64,000 bases of DNA from Sinomicrobium weinanense (GTDB taxonomy: Bacteria; Bacteroidota; Bacteroidia; Flavobacteriales; Flavobacteriaceae), in assembly GCF_018863395.1 (NCBI RefSeq), contig NZ_JAHKRR010000001.1:62001-126000 (forward strand). Reading direction: 5' to 3'. The translations under genes and the position numbers were made by a program. The notes under the pieces were generated by a model that worked only from the letters and a program-made list of their open reading frames with translations, did no database searches and was not told the DNA's origin. Positions 49,956 to 58,225 of this stretch are shown here, piece after piece. Numbering within the stretch: the stretch's first letter is position 1; each line of letters opens with the position of its first letter.

Positions 49956-51905
49956 ATGAAGAATATATTTTTCCTTGTTATAGTATTGTTGTTCAACACT
50001 GTTTCCGCCCAACCCGGGGACCAGGTCACCTGGGACACTTCGGTAGAAAAGCTGTCAGACACGGAATACCAGTTGGTCATGACAGCCTCCATCATAGAAC
50101 ACTGGCACCTTTACAGCACGGATATTCCCGAAGATGGCCCTATCCCTACGTCCTTTACTTTCGAAGGTGCCGGGAAGGATTACGAACTGGTGGGAGATCT
50201 GGAAGAAAGCGAATCGCATACGGAGTATGACAATATCTTCGATATGGAGCTTTCCTATTTTGACGGGGAAGCTGTTTTTAAGCAAAAGATCAAACTGCTG
50301 AAGCCCGATCTCAAAGTGATACAGGGATTGGTGGAATACCAGGCCTGCGACGACCAGAGCTGTATTTTTGCCGATGCCGACCTGGCCTTTTCACTGGATG
50401 GTGGTAAAGCGGTAGTCAAACAGCTCGAAGTGGATGAAAAGAGCGCGATCTTGTCTAAAAACTTAAAACTGGAGCTTCAAAACCCGGAACAGTTAAAAGG
50501 CGGGGACCAGGGGCAAAGTGGCGGGGGTGGTCTTATGGGCATCTTTGTTCTGGGCTTTTTGGGCGGCCTTTTGGCTCTGCTCACTCCCTGTGTATTCCCG
50601 ATGATCCCGCTGACAGTGTCTTTCTTTACCAAACAGTCGGGCAACCGGAAAAAAGGGATCTCCAATGCCATCCTGTACGGGGTGTTTATCGTGGTGATCT
50701 ATATGCTGCTGAGTATCCCGTTCCACTTTCTGGATAGCATCGACCCCGAGATCTTGAATACGATCTCGACCAATGTATGGCTCAATGTCATTTTCTTTAT
50801 CATCTTTGTGTTCTTTGCGTTTTCTTTTTTCGGGTATTACGAACTGACCTTGCCCAGTTCCTGGGGGAATAAGATGGACTCGGCCTCTGGAACGGGAGGG
50901 CTCATAGGGATCTTTTTTATGGCCCTGACCCTGGCCATCGTATCCTTTTCGTGTACCGGTCCTATTCTGGGTTCTTTACTGGTAGGTTCGCTGACGGCCG
51001 AAGGGGGAGCGACCCAGCTTACTGCAGGGATCACCGGTTTTGGTTTTGCCCTGGCTTTACCCTTTGCACTGTTTGCCTTGTTCCCGAACTGGCTGAACTC
51101 CCTGCCGAGATCGGGCGGGTGGATGACCACGGTGAAGGTAGTACTGGGCTTCCTGGAGTTGGCCCTGGCCTTTAAGTTTTTATCCAATGCGGATCTGGTC
51201 CAACACTGGGGTATTTTAAAACGAGAGATCTTTATCGGCATCTGGATCGTGATCTTCGGCTTGATGGCCATTTACCTGTTCGGCAAGATCAAGTTCCCGC
51301 ATGACGGCCCTTTAAAGAAACTGGGCTTTATCCGCATCGCCTCCGGTGTACTGGTAGCAGCCTTTGTGATCTACCTGGTCCCGGGGCTATGGGGTGCCAA
51401 CCTGAAATTGCTCAGTGGTTTCCCTCCGCCGATGTTTTACAGTGTCAAACAACAGGAGAGCGACTGTCCGTTGGGGATCAACTGTTTCAAGGACTTTGAT
51501 GAAGGTTTGGCCTATGCCAAGGCGAACAACAAGCCGATACTATTGGATTTTACGGGCTGGGCGTGTGTAAACTGCCGGAAGATGGAAGAGAATGTATGGA
51601 GTGTTCCCCGGGTCTATGACCTGTTGAAAGATGACTATGTGCTGATCTCCCTGTACATAGATGACCGTAAAGAACTACCGGAGGACAAACAGTTCAACTA
51701 TCAGTTGGAGTCGGGCCGGGTAAAGCAGATCCGGACGATAGGCGAGAAGTGGGCGACCTTCCAGGCGATCAATTTCCATACGGCATCGCAGCCCTACTAT
51801 ATTATCATGACCCCTGAAATGGAACTGTTGGGCCCTCCACAGAAATACACCGATGAGGAGACGTATTACAATTGGCTCAAAGAAGGAGTGAAAGGATTAA
51901 AATGA
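49956..51905 (+). CDS. dsbD: Thiol:disulfide interchange protein DsbD-like
   Basis: A 649-residue protein with the full DsbD layout. After a signal peptide comes an N-terminal DsbD-alpha domain with YQACDDQSC, then eight membrane helices beginning GLLALLTPCVFPMIPLTVSF (transmembrane Cys) and containing VSFSCTGPILGSLL (second Cys), then a C-terminal thioredoxin domain with WACVNCRKMEE (CVNC). It moves electrons from cytoplasmic thioredoxin to the periplasm. The neighbouring TlpA-like proteins are the likely recipients. It follows a terminator, so it has a separate promoter. Confidence 0.93.
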   Translation: MKNIFFLVIVLLFNTVSAQPGDQVTWDTSVEKLSDTEYQLVMTASIIEHWHLYSTDIPEDGPIPTSFTFEGAGKDYELVGDLEESESHTEYDNIFDMELSYFDGEAVFKQKIKLLKPDLKVIQGLVEYQACDDQSCIFADADLAFSLDGGKAVVKQLEVDEKSAILSKNLKLELQNPEQLKGGDQGQSGGGGLMGIFVLGFLGGLLALLTPCVFPMIPLTVSFFTKQSGNRKKGISNAILYGVFIVVIYMLLSIPFHFLDSIDPEILNTISTNVWLNVIFFIIFVFFAFSFFGYYELTLPSSWGNKMDSASGTGGLIGIFFMALTLAIVSFSCTGPILGSLLVGSLTAEGGATQLTAGITGFGFALALPFALFALFPNWLNSLPRSGGWMTTVKVVLGFLELALAFKFLSNADLVQHWGILKREIFIGIWIVIFGLMAIYLFGKIKFPHDGPLKKLGFIRIASGVLVAAFVIYLVPGLWGANLKLLSGFPPPMFYSVKQQESDCPLGINCFKDFDEGLAYAKANNKPILLDFTGWACVNCRKMEENVWSVPRVYDLLKDDYVLISLYIDDRKELPEDKQFNYQLESGRVKQIRTIGEKWATFQAINFHTASQPYYIIMTPEMELLGPPQKYTDEETYYNWLKEGVKGLK

Positions 51906-52071
51906 ATAATTTAACACACTTTATTCCAAATATATGGGACATTTTAAGGCTATGAGTGTATATATATAATAGATCATTTCTTTTATAAATGTTAAAATAT
52001 TTTAAATTAGATAAATGCTTTCCACCCATTTTGGTTATTTTAAAGTCTTAAAGGGTAAAATCAATATTCAC

Positions 52072-54864
52072 ATGAAAATATTAAAAACCATAGGATTGTT
52101 TTTGTTATCGGGTGTATGCCTGAATGCTCAGGAAGCGAAGGAAGTTCCCTTCGATCCGTCGATCCGACACGGGGTTCTGCCCAACGGGATGAATTATTAT
52201 ATCAAACACAATGAAGAGCCCAAGGAGCGAGCCTCTTTTTATTTTGCACAAAATGTGGGATCTGTCCTGGAAAAGGAGTCCCAGCGGGGCTTGGCCCACT
52301 TTCTAGAGCACATGGCCTTTAACGGTACGGAACACTACCCGGAAAAGGGCATGCTGGAATATCTCGAAAAGAATGGTATAAAATTCGGTTCAGAGATCAA
52401 TGCGTTCACTTCCTTCGATGAAACGGTATACAATATCAGCAAGGTCCCGGTGACCAACCCCAAGCTGCTCGATTCTGTCCTGTTGGTCCTGCACGACTGG
52501 TCGGGATATCTTTCCCTGACGGATAAAGAAATCGATGCGGAGAGAGGAGTGATCAACGAAGAATGGCGTACGCGGAACACTCCCGGTTTCAGGGTGGCGG
52601 AAAAAGTATGGACCGAAGGGGTAATGAAGGGGGCTGTATATGCCGAACGTATGCCCATCGGGCTGATGTCCGTGGTCAACAATTTTAAATACGACGAATT
52701 AAGGGATTATTACAACAGGTGGTACCGTCCTGATCAGCAGGCTGTCATAGTCGTAGGCGATATCGATGTAGATGCCATGGAATCGAAGGTCAAAAGGGTG
52801 TTTTCCCCCATTCCCCTCAAAAAGGACCTCCCCGAACGAAAAGCCTTTGATATTGCCCTGAACGGGGATATTACCTTTATCGAGTCGCTGGACAAGGAGA
52901 TCGGGAGTGCTACTATTGAATTTATAGTCAGGAACAAGGCCAGAGATTTGAAAGGTTATGATCACGAGGATGATGCATTGATAAAAAACGTGGTTTCCTA
53001 CATATTAAATAATAGGATCAGGGAACAGACGGTTAAAAAAGAGTGCCCTGCACTATCAGCCAGTTATTCCTATTCGAATTTTGTAAGGCCCCTCGATATC
53101 ATGGGCCTGTACATTCAACCCAAGACCGGCAGGGAGCTGGAAAGTTTTGAATTTGCCCTGACCGAACTTTTGCGGTTTGTAAGATACGGGGCTACGGAAG
53201 GCGAACTTCAACGCGCAAAACTGTCCATCAAAAACAGTAGCCTGTCCTATTTAAAGAACAAAGACAAGATCAGTAGTGATACCTATGCCAAACGTATTTA
53301 CAATCACTTCTTTACCCAAAACCCTTTACCTGATGTAACCTGGGATGTAAACTACACGGTAGACCGCTTAGAGACCATCACCAACGAGGATCTTTTAACA
53401 TATATGGCAGGCATTTACAAAGATAAAGAGAAAGATATCGTCATGGCTGTCAAAGGTACTTCCGGAAAAACATACCCGGGCCGGGACGATTTCGTTAAAG
53501 TCTTCGATCATGTAAATACCCTGGAGCTAAGCCCATATAACGACAATACTAGCAATAAGCCTTTGATTGCAGAAGACCTCAGGGAGCAACGGGTGGTAAA
53601 GACCACGGAGATCCCCGGGCTTGATGCCCGAAAATATGAATTGGACAACGGGGCAACGGTAGTTATTTTCCCGACCCCGTACGACAAAGACCAGATCTAC
53701 ATGAAGGCCCATAGCGCCGGGGGAAGTTCCCTGCTCTCTAAAGACCTTCTCCCTTCTGCGGATGTAGCTACCTATGTGGCATCTCAATCCGGTCTCGGGG
53801 AATTCGACAAAATAGCACTGGGCAAAAAACTGGCGGGAACCAATACTTCATTGGGGCTCGGCATTGGTGAATTGTCCGAATCGCTGTCGGGGAACAGTAC
53901 GAAATCGGATATCGAGGTGTTGTTCAGGAAAATCTACCTCAGTTTCGAAGCTCCCAGGTTTGATATGGAAGCCTATGAACTGGCCAGGGAACGGTTTGCC
54001 AAGAACCTCGAACGGAAACAAAAGAATAAAAAGAGTGTTTTACAGGATTCCATGTCCCTGGCGTTGACAGCCCATAATGAGCGGACCCTGCTGTTTAACC
54101 GCGAATTTATCGACCAGATAGACCTGGAGAAAATAAAGAAGGTTTATGATGACCGGTTCCGGGGGATCGATGATTTCACCTTTGTATTCGTAGGGGATAT
54201 CGACGAACAGCAGTTGTTAAAACTGGCCCGGAAATATATCGGAAATATAAAATCCGGTCAGCGGAAAGAAGCATATGTAGACCACAATTACGAACCTGCC
54301 GGGGGCAAGACCATAGTTCGGGTATCCGAAGAAATGGAAACTCCGCAGGCAACGGTCAATATGATTTTTAAGGGGAACATGCCCTATGACGTTGAGAACG
54401 GGATAAAAGTCTACATGACCGGACAATTGATACAGAAGAGCTGCCACGATGTAATCCGGGAAGAAGAAGGAGGAAGTTATGGTGTAGGCGCATCAGCCTC
54501 CTTAACAGATATACCGAAAGAACAATACACCATGTCGGTACATTTCGATTGTAACCCGGACATGGTCGATAAACTGGTTAAGGTTGTTTATAACCAGGTC
54601 GGGAAACTTTCGGGAACCATCGATGCCGAAGACTTCAGGGAAGTTAAAGAATCGATGATCAAGGCCCGCAAAGAAGCTGTTAACAACAATGGCTACTGGA
54701 TGAATATACTGACTTCCCATGTTTTTTACAACAGGAAGATCCGAACATTGGACGAATATATCGATACGGTCAATGCAGTAAGCCCGGAAGACATTAAGGA
54801 GACCGCTCGCATCATCTCGGAAAATTCCGATGTGGTCGAAGGGGTGTTGACACCGAAAATTTAA
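52072..54864 (+). CDS. M16 family zinc metallopeptidase (insulinase/pitrilysin type)
   Basis: A 930-residue two-domain M16 peptidase. I start at the ATG at 52072 because MKILKTIGLFLLSGVCLNAQ is a signal peptide; an upstream in-frame ATG at 52015 adds 19 residues. The inverted zinc motif H76-F-L-E79-H80 lies in RGLAHFLEHMAFNGTEHYP, and the second half is a catalytically silent M16 repeat. Such enzymes degrade peptides in the periplasm. Next to SusCD it would process imported peptides. It is 166 nt after dsbD. Confidence 0.92.
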   Translation: MKILKTIGLFLLSGVCLNAQEAKEVPFDPSIRHGVLPNGMNYYIKHNEEPKERASFYFAQNVGSVLEKESQRGLAHFLEHMAFNGTEHYPEKGMLEYLEKNGIKFGSEINAFTSFDETVYNISKVPVTNPKLLDSVLLVLHDWSGYLSLTDKEIDAERGVINEEWRTRNTPGFRVAEKVWTEGVMKGAVYAERMPIGLMSVVNNFKYDELRDYYNRWYRPDQQAVIVVGDIDVDAMESKVKRVFSPIPLKKDLPERKAFDIALNGDITFIESLDKEIGSATIEFIVRNKARDLKGYDHEDDALIKNVVSYILNNRIREQTVKKECPALSASYSYSNFVRPLDIMGLYIQPKTGRELESFEFALTELLRFVRYGATEGELQRAKLSIKNSSLSYLKNKDKISSDTYAKRIYNHFFTQNPLPDVTWDVNYTVDRLETITNEDLLTYMAGIYKDKEKDIVMAVKGTSGKTYPGRDDFVKVFDHVNTLELSPYNDNTSNKPLIAEDLREQRVVKTTEIPGLDARKYELDNGATVVIFPTPYDKDQIYMKAHSAGGSSLLSKDLLPSADVATYVASQSGLGEFDKIALGKKLAGTNTSLGLGIGELSESLSGNSTKSDIEVLFRKIYLSFEAPRFDMEAYELARERFAKNLERKQKNKKSVLQDSMSLALTAHNERTLLFNREFIDQIDLEKIKKVYDDRFRGIDDFTFVFVGDIDEQQLLKLARKYIGNIKSGQRKEAYVDHNYEPAGGKTIVRVSEEMETPQATVNMIFKGNMPYDVENGIKVYMTGQLIQKSCHDVIREEEGGSYGVGASASLTDIPKEQYTMSVHFDCNPDMVDKLVKVVYNQVGKLSGTIDAEDFREVKESMIKARKEAVNNNGYWMNILTSHVFYNRKIRTLDEYIDTVNAVSPEDIKETARIISENSDVVEGVLTPKI

Positions 54865-55316
54865 TCTCGCTAAATGGAGTTAATTTTCCAACGCCTGCCC
54901 TGAATTTGTCTGTGCTGCACCTGTCGAAGTTTCGAAGTCTGCATCGAAATGCGCCGTATTAGAACTTGTCTAAGGAAATTAAGGAGAGGCTAAAAAGAAC
55001 TGTAATTCATTATGCTGAACTCGTTTCAGCATCTCATCATGCCTATCGGACAATTGTGGTGTGAACCTGATTTCAGGTTCACACCACAATTGTCTTTTGT
55101 CATTTTCAACCCCTCTCCGGGCTGTCTTTCATAGCCATTTACAGAGCCTTTATAAATTCTCCACAAGAAGTATACAATTTGTAGACGCTTTGTAGACACC
55201 TTTGTAAAGGTATGTAGTCGCTGTGTATGCGGTTGAAAATTGTTCATGGATTTTCGGCGTTCTAAATTTGTTCCTGAAGTTTTAACCGGAATCATTAAAC
55301 ATAAAATCAGGAAAAT
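54865..55316. other. Intergenic stretch with REP-like hairpin and long palindrome
   Basis: No gene is seen. It holds the hairpin ATGCTGAA-CTCGT-TTCAGCAT (55012-55032), which looks like a dispersed REP-type unit, and directly after it the 46-nt palindrome listed separately. The remaining sequence is ordinary intergenic DNA upstream of the DUF4870 gene. Confidence 0.55.
55049..55094. repeat. 46-nt perfect palindrome
   Basis: Arms 55049-55070 and 55073-55094 are exact inverse copies of 22 nt (start GACAATTGTGGTG, end ACCTGA) with only TT between them. As RNA it would be a very stable hairpin, followed by TTTTGTC, so it could act as a terminator for the M16 gene. Such length and perfection is more than termination needs. 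Confidence 0.8.
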
Positions 55317-55643
55317 ATGAATGCCAAAACCATTTCAATCGTATCGTATATTACCATTATCGGATGGATCATTGCCTATGTACAGCACAAAGGAAGTGAA
55401 CAGAAGAGCAAACTTGCCTCCTATCATCTCGGGCAAGGCCTCGGGGTGATCATTTTTGCCGTTATCCTGAGCATTGTCATTAACATCCTTGTCAGGGTGG
55501 CCCCCGCTTTGGGAGGTATTTTCTCTCTGGTTGGTCTTTTACCCCTTATTCTGCTCATTTTCGGCATTATTGCCGCGAATAATGAAGCCTTGAAACCGGT
55601 GCCGCTGATCGGAAAGTTTTTTGAAGGGAAGTTTAATTTTTAA
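55317..55643 (+). CDS. DUF4870/Tic20-like membrane protein
   Basis: A 108-residue protein with three membrane helices: TISIVSYITIIGWIIAYVQH, a central GVIIFAVILSIVINILVRVA, and GIFSLVGLLPLILLIFGIIA. The segment KSKLASYHLGQGLGVI matches DUF4870 proteins, whose role is unknown. It starts a small group of membrane and lipoprotein genes and is followed 10 nt later by another membrane protein. Confidence 0.75.
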   Translation: MNAKTISIVSYITIIGWIIAYVQHKGSEQKSKLASYHLGQGLGVIIFAVILSIVINILVRVAPALGGIFSLVGLLPLILLIFGIIAANNEALKPVPLIGKFFEGKFNF

Positions 55644-55653
55644 ACCTTACTGT

Positions 55654-56178
55654 ATGACAAAAAGAGATTTTTTTATCCTGCTTATAAAAATGTTCGGGCT
55701 GTATTCGGTGGTAACTACGCTTTTTTCGGTATTACCGGGGAACCTTCCGTTTGCAATAATGGGCACCGATACGTATACAATCATTCTGATCGCCGTTACT
55801 GTCCTTATAGCCATTGGGCTCTTTGTGGCCCTGATCTTTAAATCGGACAGGATCGTAACACTGCTGAAACTCGATAAGGGATTTGATGAAGACAAAATCG
55901 AACTGGGAAATCTGAAACCGGCCGATATCATTAAAATCGCCGCATTTATAATCGGGGGACTGCTGGTCCTGGACCATCTCCCTTCATTTTTGATTTATTC
56001 TTTTTTTGCATTCAGATCACATATGGCAGGAGTAGCATCCGGAGCACCCGACAGGTTCAATTGGATCATAAGCGGACTGAATGTAATTATTGGTTTTTTG
56101 CTTCTGACCAATTACGATTTTATTGCAAACAAACTAAAGACCGGGAATACCGGAAAAAACGAGAACAGAGATCAATAA
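55654..56178 (+). CDS. Membrane protein of unknown function
   Basis: A 174-residue protein with four predicted membrane helices (about 6-24, 35-58, 88-112 and 128-150). I use the ATG at 55654 (MTKRDFFILLIKMF) because it leaves a 10-nt gap after the DUF4870 gene; the longer frame overlaps it. No conserved domain is recognised. It is probably cotranscribed with the DUF4870 protein. Confidence 0.7.
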   Translation: MTKRDFFILLIKMFGLYSVVTTLFSVLPGNLPFAIMGTDTYTIILIAVTVLIAIGLFVALIFKSDRIVTLLKLDKGFDEDKIELGNLKPADIIKIAAFIIGGLLVLDHLPSFLIYSFFAFRSHMAGVASGAPDRFNWIISGLNVIIGFLLLTNYDFIANKLKTGNTGKNENRDQ

Positions 56179-56236
56179 ACCGAATGTGAGCACCCCGTTA
56201 ATTGATCAGTGATTAACTTAAAACGAATAACAAATA

Positions 56237-56998
56237 ATGAAAACAATGAATTTTTTGAGAAATACAGCAATTTTTGCTCTTATAGGCCTGTTGATCTTTT
56301 CCTGTAGTAAGGACGATGACAACAATGACATCCCGCCGCAACCCGAAACCGGGTATTTTGTCGATACCATTACGCTAAGAGAAGCAGACGGTAATATTAT
56401 ATATTTTACAAACTTTCAGTACGACAGTATCAATAGGCTCATTGGTCAGGCTTTCGCTGAGGAAGATGGCGACATCGATCAGTTGGAGTACGAATACAAC
56501 AACCAGGGACAAATGACCGGGTATAAAGTAAACGGCTACTTGTTTTACGGCTTTGAATATGAAAACAACAGGATCACCGGAATAGTGGAGTATGATATTG
56601 ATACGGACGAGGTTATTGATGAACTCCCGGTTACATTTTCCAACGGCATCTATTCGGTTGATGGCGTGGAAATATGCAAAATAGATGCACAAAACCAGCT
56701 CCTGGAAATCCGGGGCCTGGACATCGCATTTTTGTATGGAGAACAAGAGGGGGTACACCGGCACCTGGATCCCGTTCCGGCCCGGTATTTGATGCGCGAG
56801 ATAGACTATGTGCTCGCGGATCTCACGCTTTCCGGACTGGAACTAAAAGGCTGGACCGAAGAAGGTACATTGGCCGTTTCCACAGAAAACGTCCGGAATA
56901 AAGAAGGGCTGATTACCAAAGTAATAGCCTATAACCCCTCCGGGGAAGAGCTCTTTATCTGGGATATCGGATATAAGGAACGGGAGTTGGTGGAGTGA
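56237..56998 (+). CDS. Lipoprotein with RHS/YD-like strands
   Basis: A 253-residue protein with lipobox LIFSC (Cys17 counting from the second Met), an acidic linker (SKDDDNNDIPPQ), and a beta-rich mature part with repeated Y-x-Y patterns (FQYDSINRLIGQAF, then LEYEYNNQGQMTGYKV, then FEYENNRITGIVEYD). These resemble YD/RHS-like or DUF4595 surface lipoproteins. The function is unknown. Confidence 0.7.
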   Translation: MKTMNFLRNTAIFALIGLLIFSCSKDDDNNDIPPQPETGYFVDTITLREADGNIIYFTNFQYDSINRLIGQAFAEEDGDIDQLEYEYNNQGQMTGYKVNGYLFYGFEYENNRITGIVEYDIDTDEVIDELPVTFSNGIYSVDGVEICKIDAQNQLLEIRGLDIAFLYGEQEGVHRHLDPVPARYLMREIDYVLADLTLSGLELKGWTEEGTLAVSTENVRNKEGLITKVIAYNPSGEELFIWDIGYKERELVE

Positions 56999-57028
56999 AA
57001 TGGACAGTATTGAAAATAGTGAAGTGCC

Positions 57029-58153
57029 GTGCGAATCAGGGGAATAGCCATATTTGTTGTCAGTATCATTCTAGTCTTTTTAGGCGGAAGGTGGTTTATC
57101 CGTCATCTTAAAAAGGAAATTGATACATCATTTGAGAAAAAAAGAATTCCGCTCTTTTTCCTCGACCATATTGATTTTGATGATGGCGATTACGTATTGA
57201 TACTGGAAATAAAGGATAAGGGGAAATTCTGGATAGAGGACGAGTCCTTGCTTAAAGCCAATCGGGAGAAACTAAAGATCGACATTAGTTTAATAAACTA
57301 TTTGCCCGGCGAGGGGTATCGGGGTTATGGCGCCATGTTATTTAAGAACAGGCAGGTTGAGAGAAGCAGGCACGGTGGTGTATTTAATGCGTTCGAGTAC
57401 GGCAGCCTGCTCGAAAATGCCCGGCCTTTTGACAGTGTTGCCGTGTTGGAAGATTATTATGATACCCGTGAAAACCTGGAAAAACTGGACCTGGCATCCC
57501 TGAAAGATGATCCCGGTGTTTACGGCCTGCAATTACCGGAATTTAACGATGTGGAATATGACCATAGGCTGAAAGTGACATTTCCTTCGGTGGCTGTTCC
57601 GGCTCATTACGATCCTGATGATGTGTACCATCGACCGATCGTTTCCAATAATTTTGATAAAGATGCTTTTGGCCGGACCATGTACCGGCAAATAGAAGAA
57701 GAATTGCAGAAATTACCGCTTTCTCAATACACGCTCTCAAATAAAACCAATAGGAATACCTGGAATTCGAGCAGACAGGGAACATATGCTGTTTATAGAA
57801 ATACCGGCGGATATGTAAGGGGCGATAATAATGGTGCTATTCAGGTTTCCGGTTTTATACTGGAAAACTACGAAGTAGAGATTCTTTGTGATAAACAAAG
57901 CCTGGAAATACTGAAGCAACACGATTGGGAACGCTATATTCCCGAAAAGATACAGAACCACACCGCCTTGAAGGAGTCATTGCAAAAAGAACTGCAAGAT
58001 AATAAGATCGCGCCAAAAAACATTATTCCGGAAGGATTTCAGGAAACGCTGCAAACAGAAGGCTTTCCCTTTCAACAACGGTACAGTTTGCGTTTTATCA
58101 GAAAAAAAGTACAGGACAGTGAACAGACAGGGCCAAAAGCCATTATCCGGTGA
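57029..58153 (+). CDS. Single-pass membrane protein of unknown function
   Basis: A 374-residue protein beginning with a GTG codon. An in-frame TGA at 57020 allows no longer form, and the first residues MRIRGIAIFVVSIILVFLGG make a membrane helix. The remainder is soluble and contains Tyr- and Asp-rich segments (LDHIDFDDGDYVLILEIKDK; PAHYDPDDVYHRPIVSNNF). No domain is recognised. The function is unknown. Confidence 0.68.
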   Translation: MRIRGIAIFVVSIILVFLGGRWFIRHLKKEIDTSFEKKRIPLFFLDHIDFDDGDYVLILEIKDKGKFWIEDESLLKANREKLKIDISLINYLPGEGYRGYGAMLFKNRQVERSRHGGVFNAFEYGSLLENARPFDSVAVLEDYYDTRENLEKLDLASLKDDPGVYGLQLPEFNDVEYDHRLKVTFPSVAVPAHYDPDDVYHRPIVSNNFDKDAFGRTMYRQIEEELQKLPLSQYTLSNKTNRNTWNSSRQGTYAVYRNTGGYVRGDNNGAIQVSGFILENYEVEILCDKQSLEILKQHDWERYIPEKIQNHTALKESLQKELQDNKIAPKNIIPEGFQETLQTEGFPFQQRYSLRFIRKKVQDSEQTGPKAIIR

Positions 58154-58225
58154 TCCTGAATACAAATATGGTTATATCCACCACATAATCTCCCAATGGC
58201 AGAACCCGGTAAAATTAAGAGCGGC

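Noticed and set aside
40819-54864. Polysaccharide utilisation locus
   Set aside because: SusC and SusD are present, but no glycoside hydrolase, lyase or carbohydrate sensor occurs in the region.
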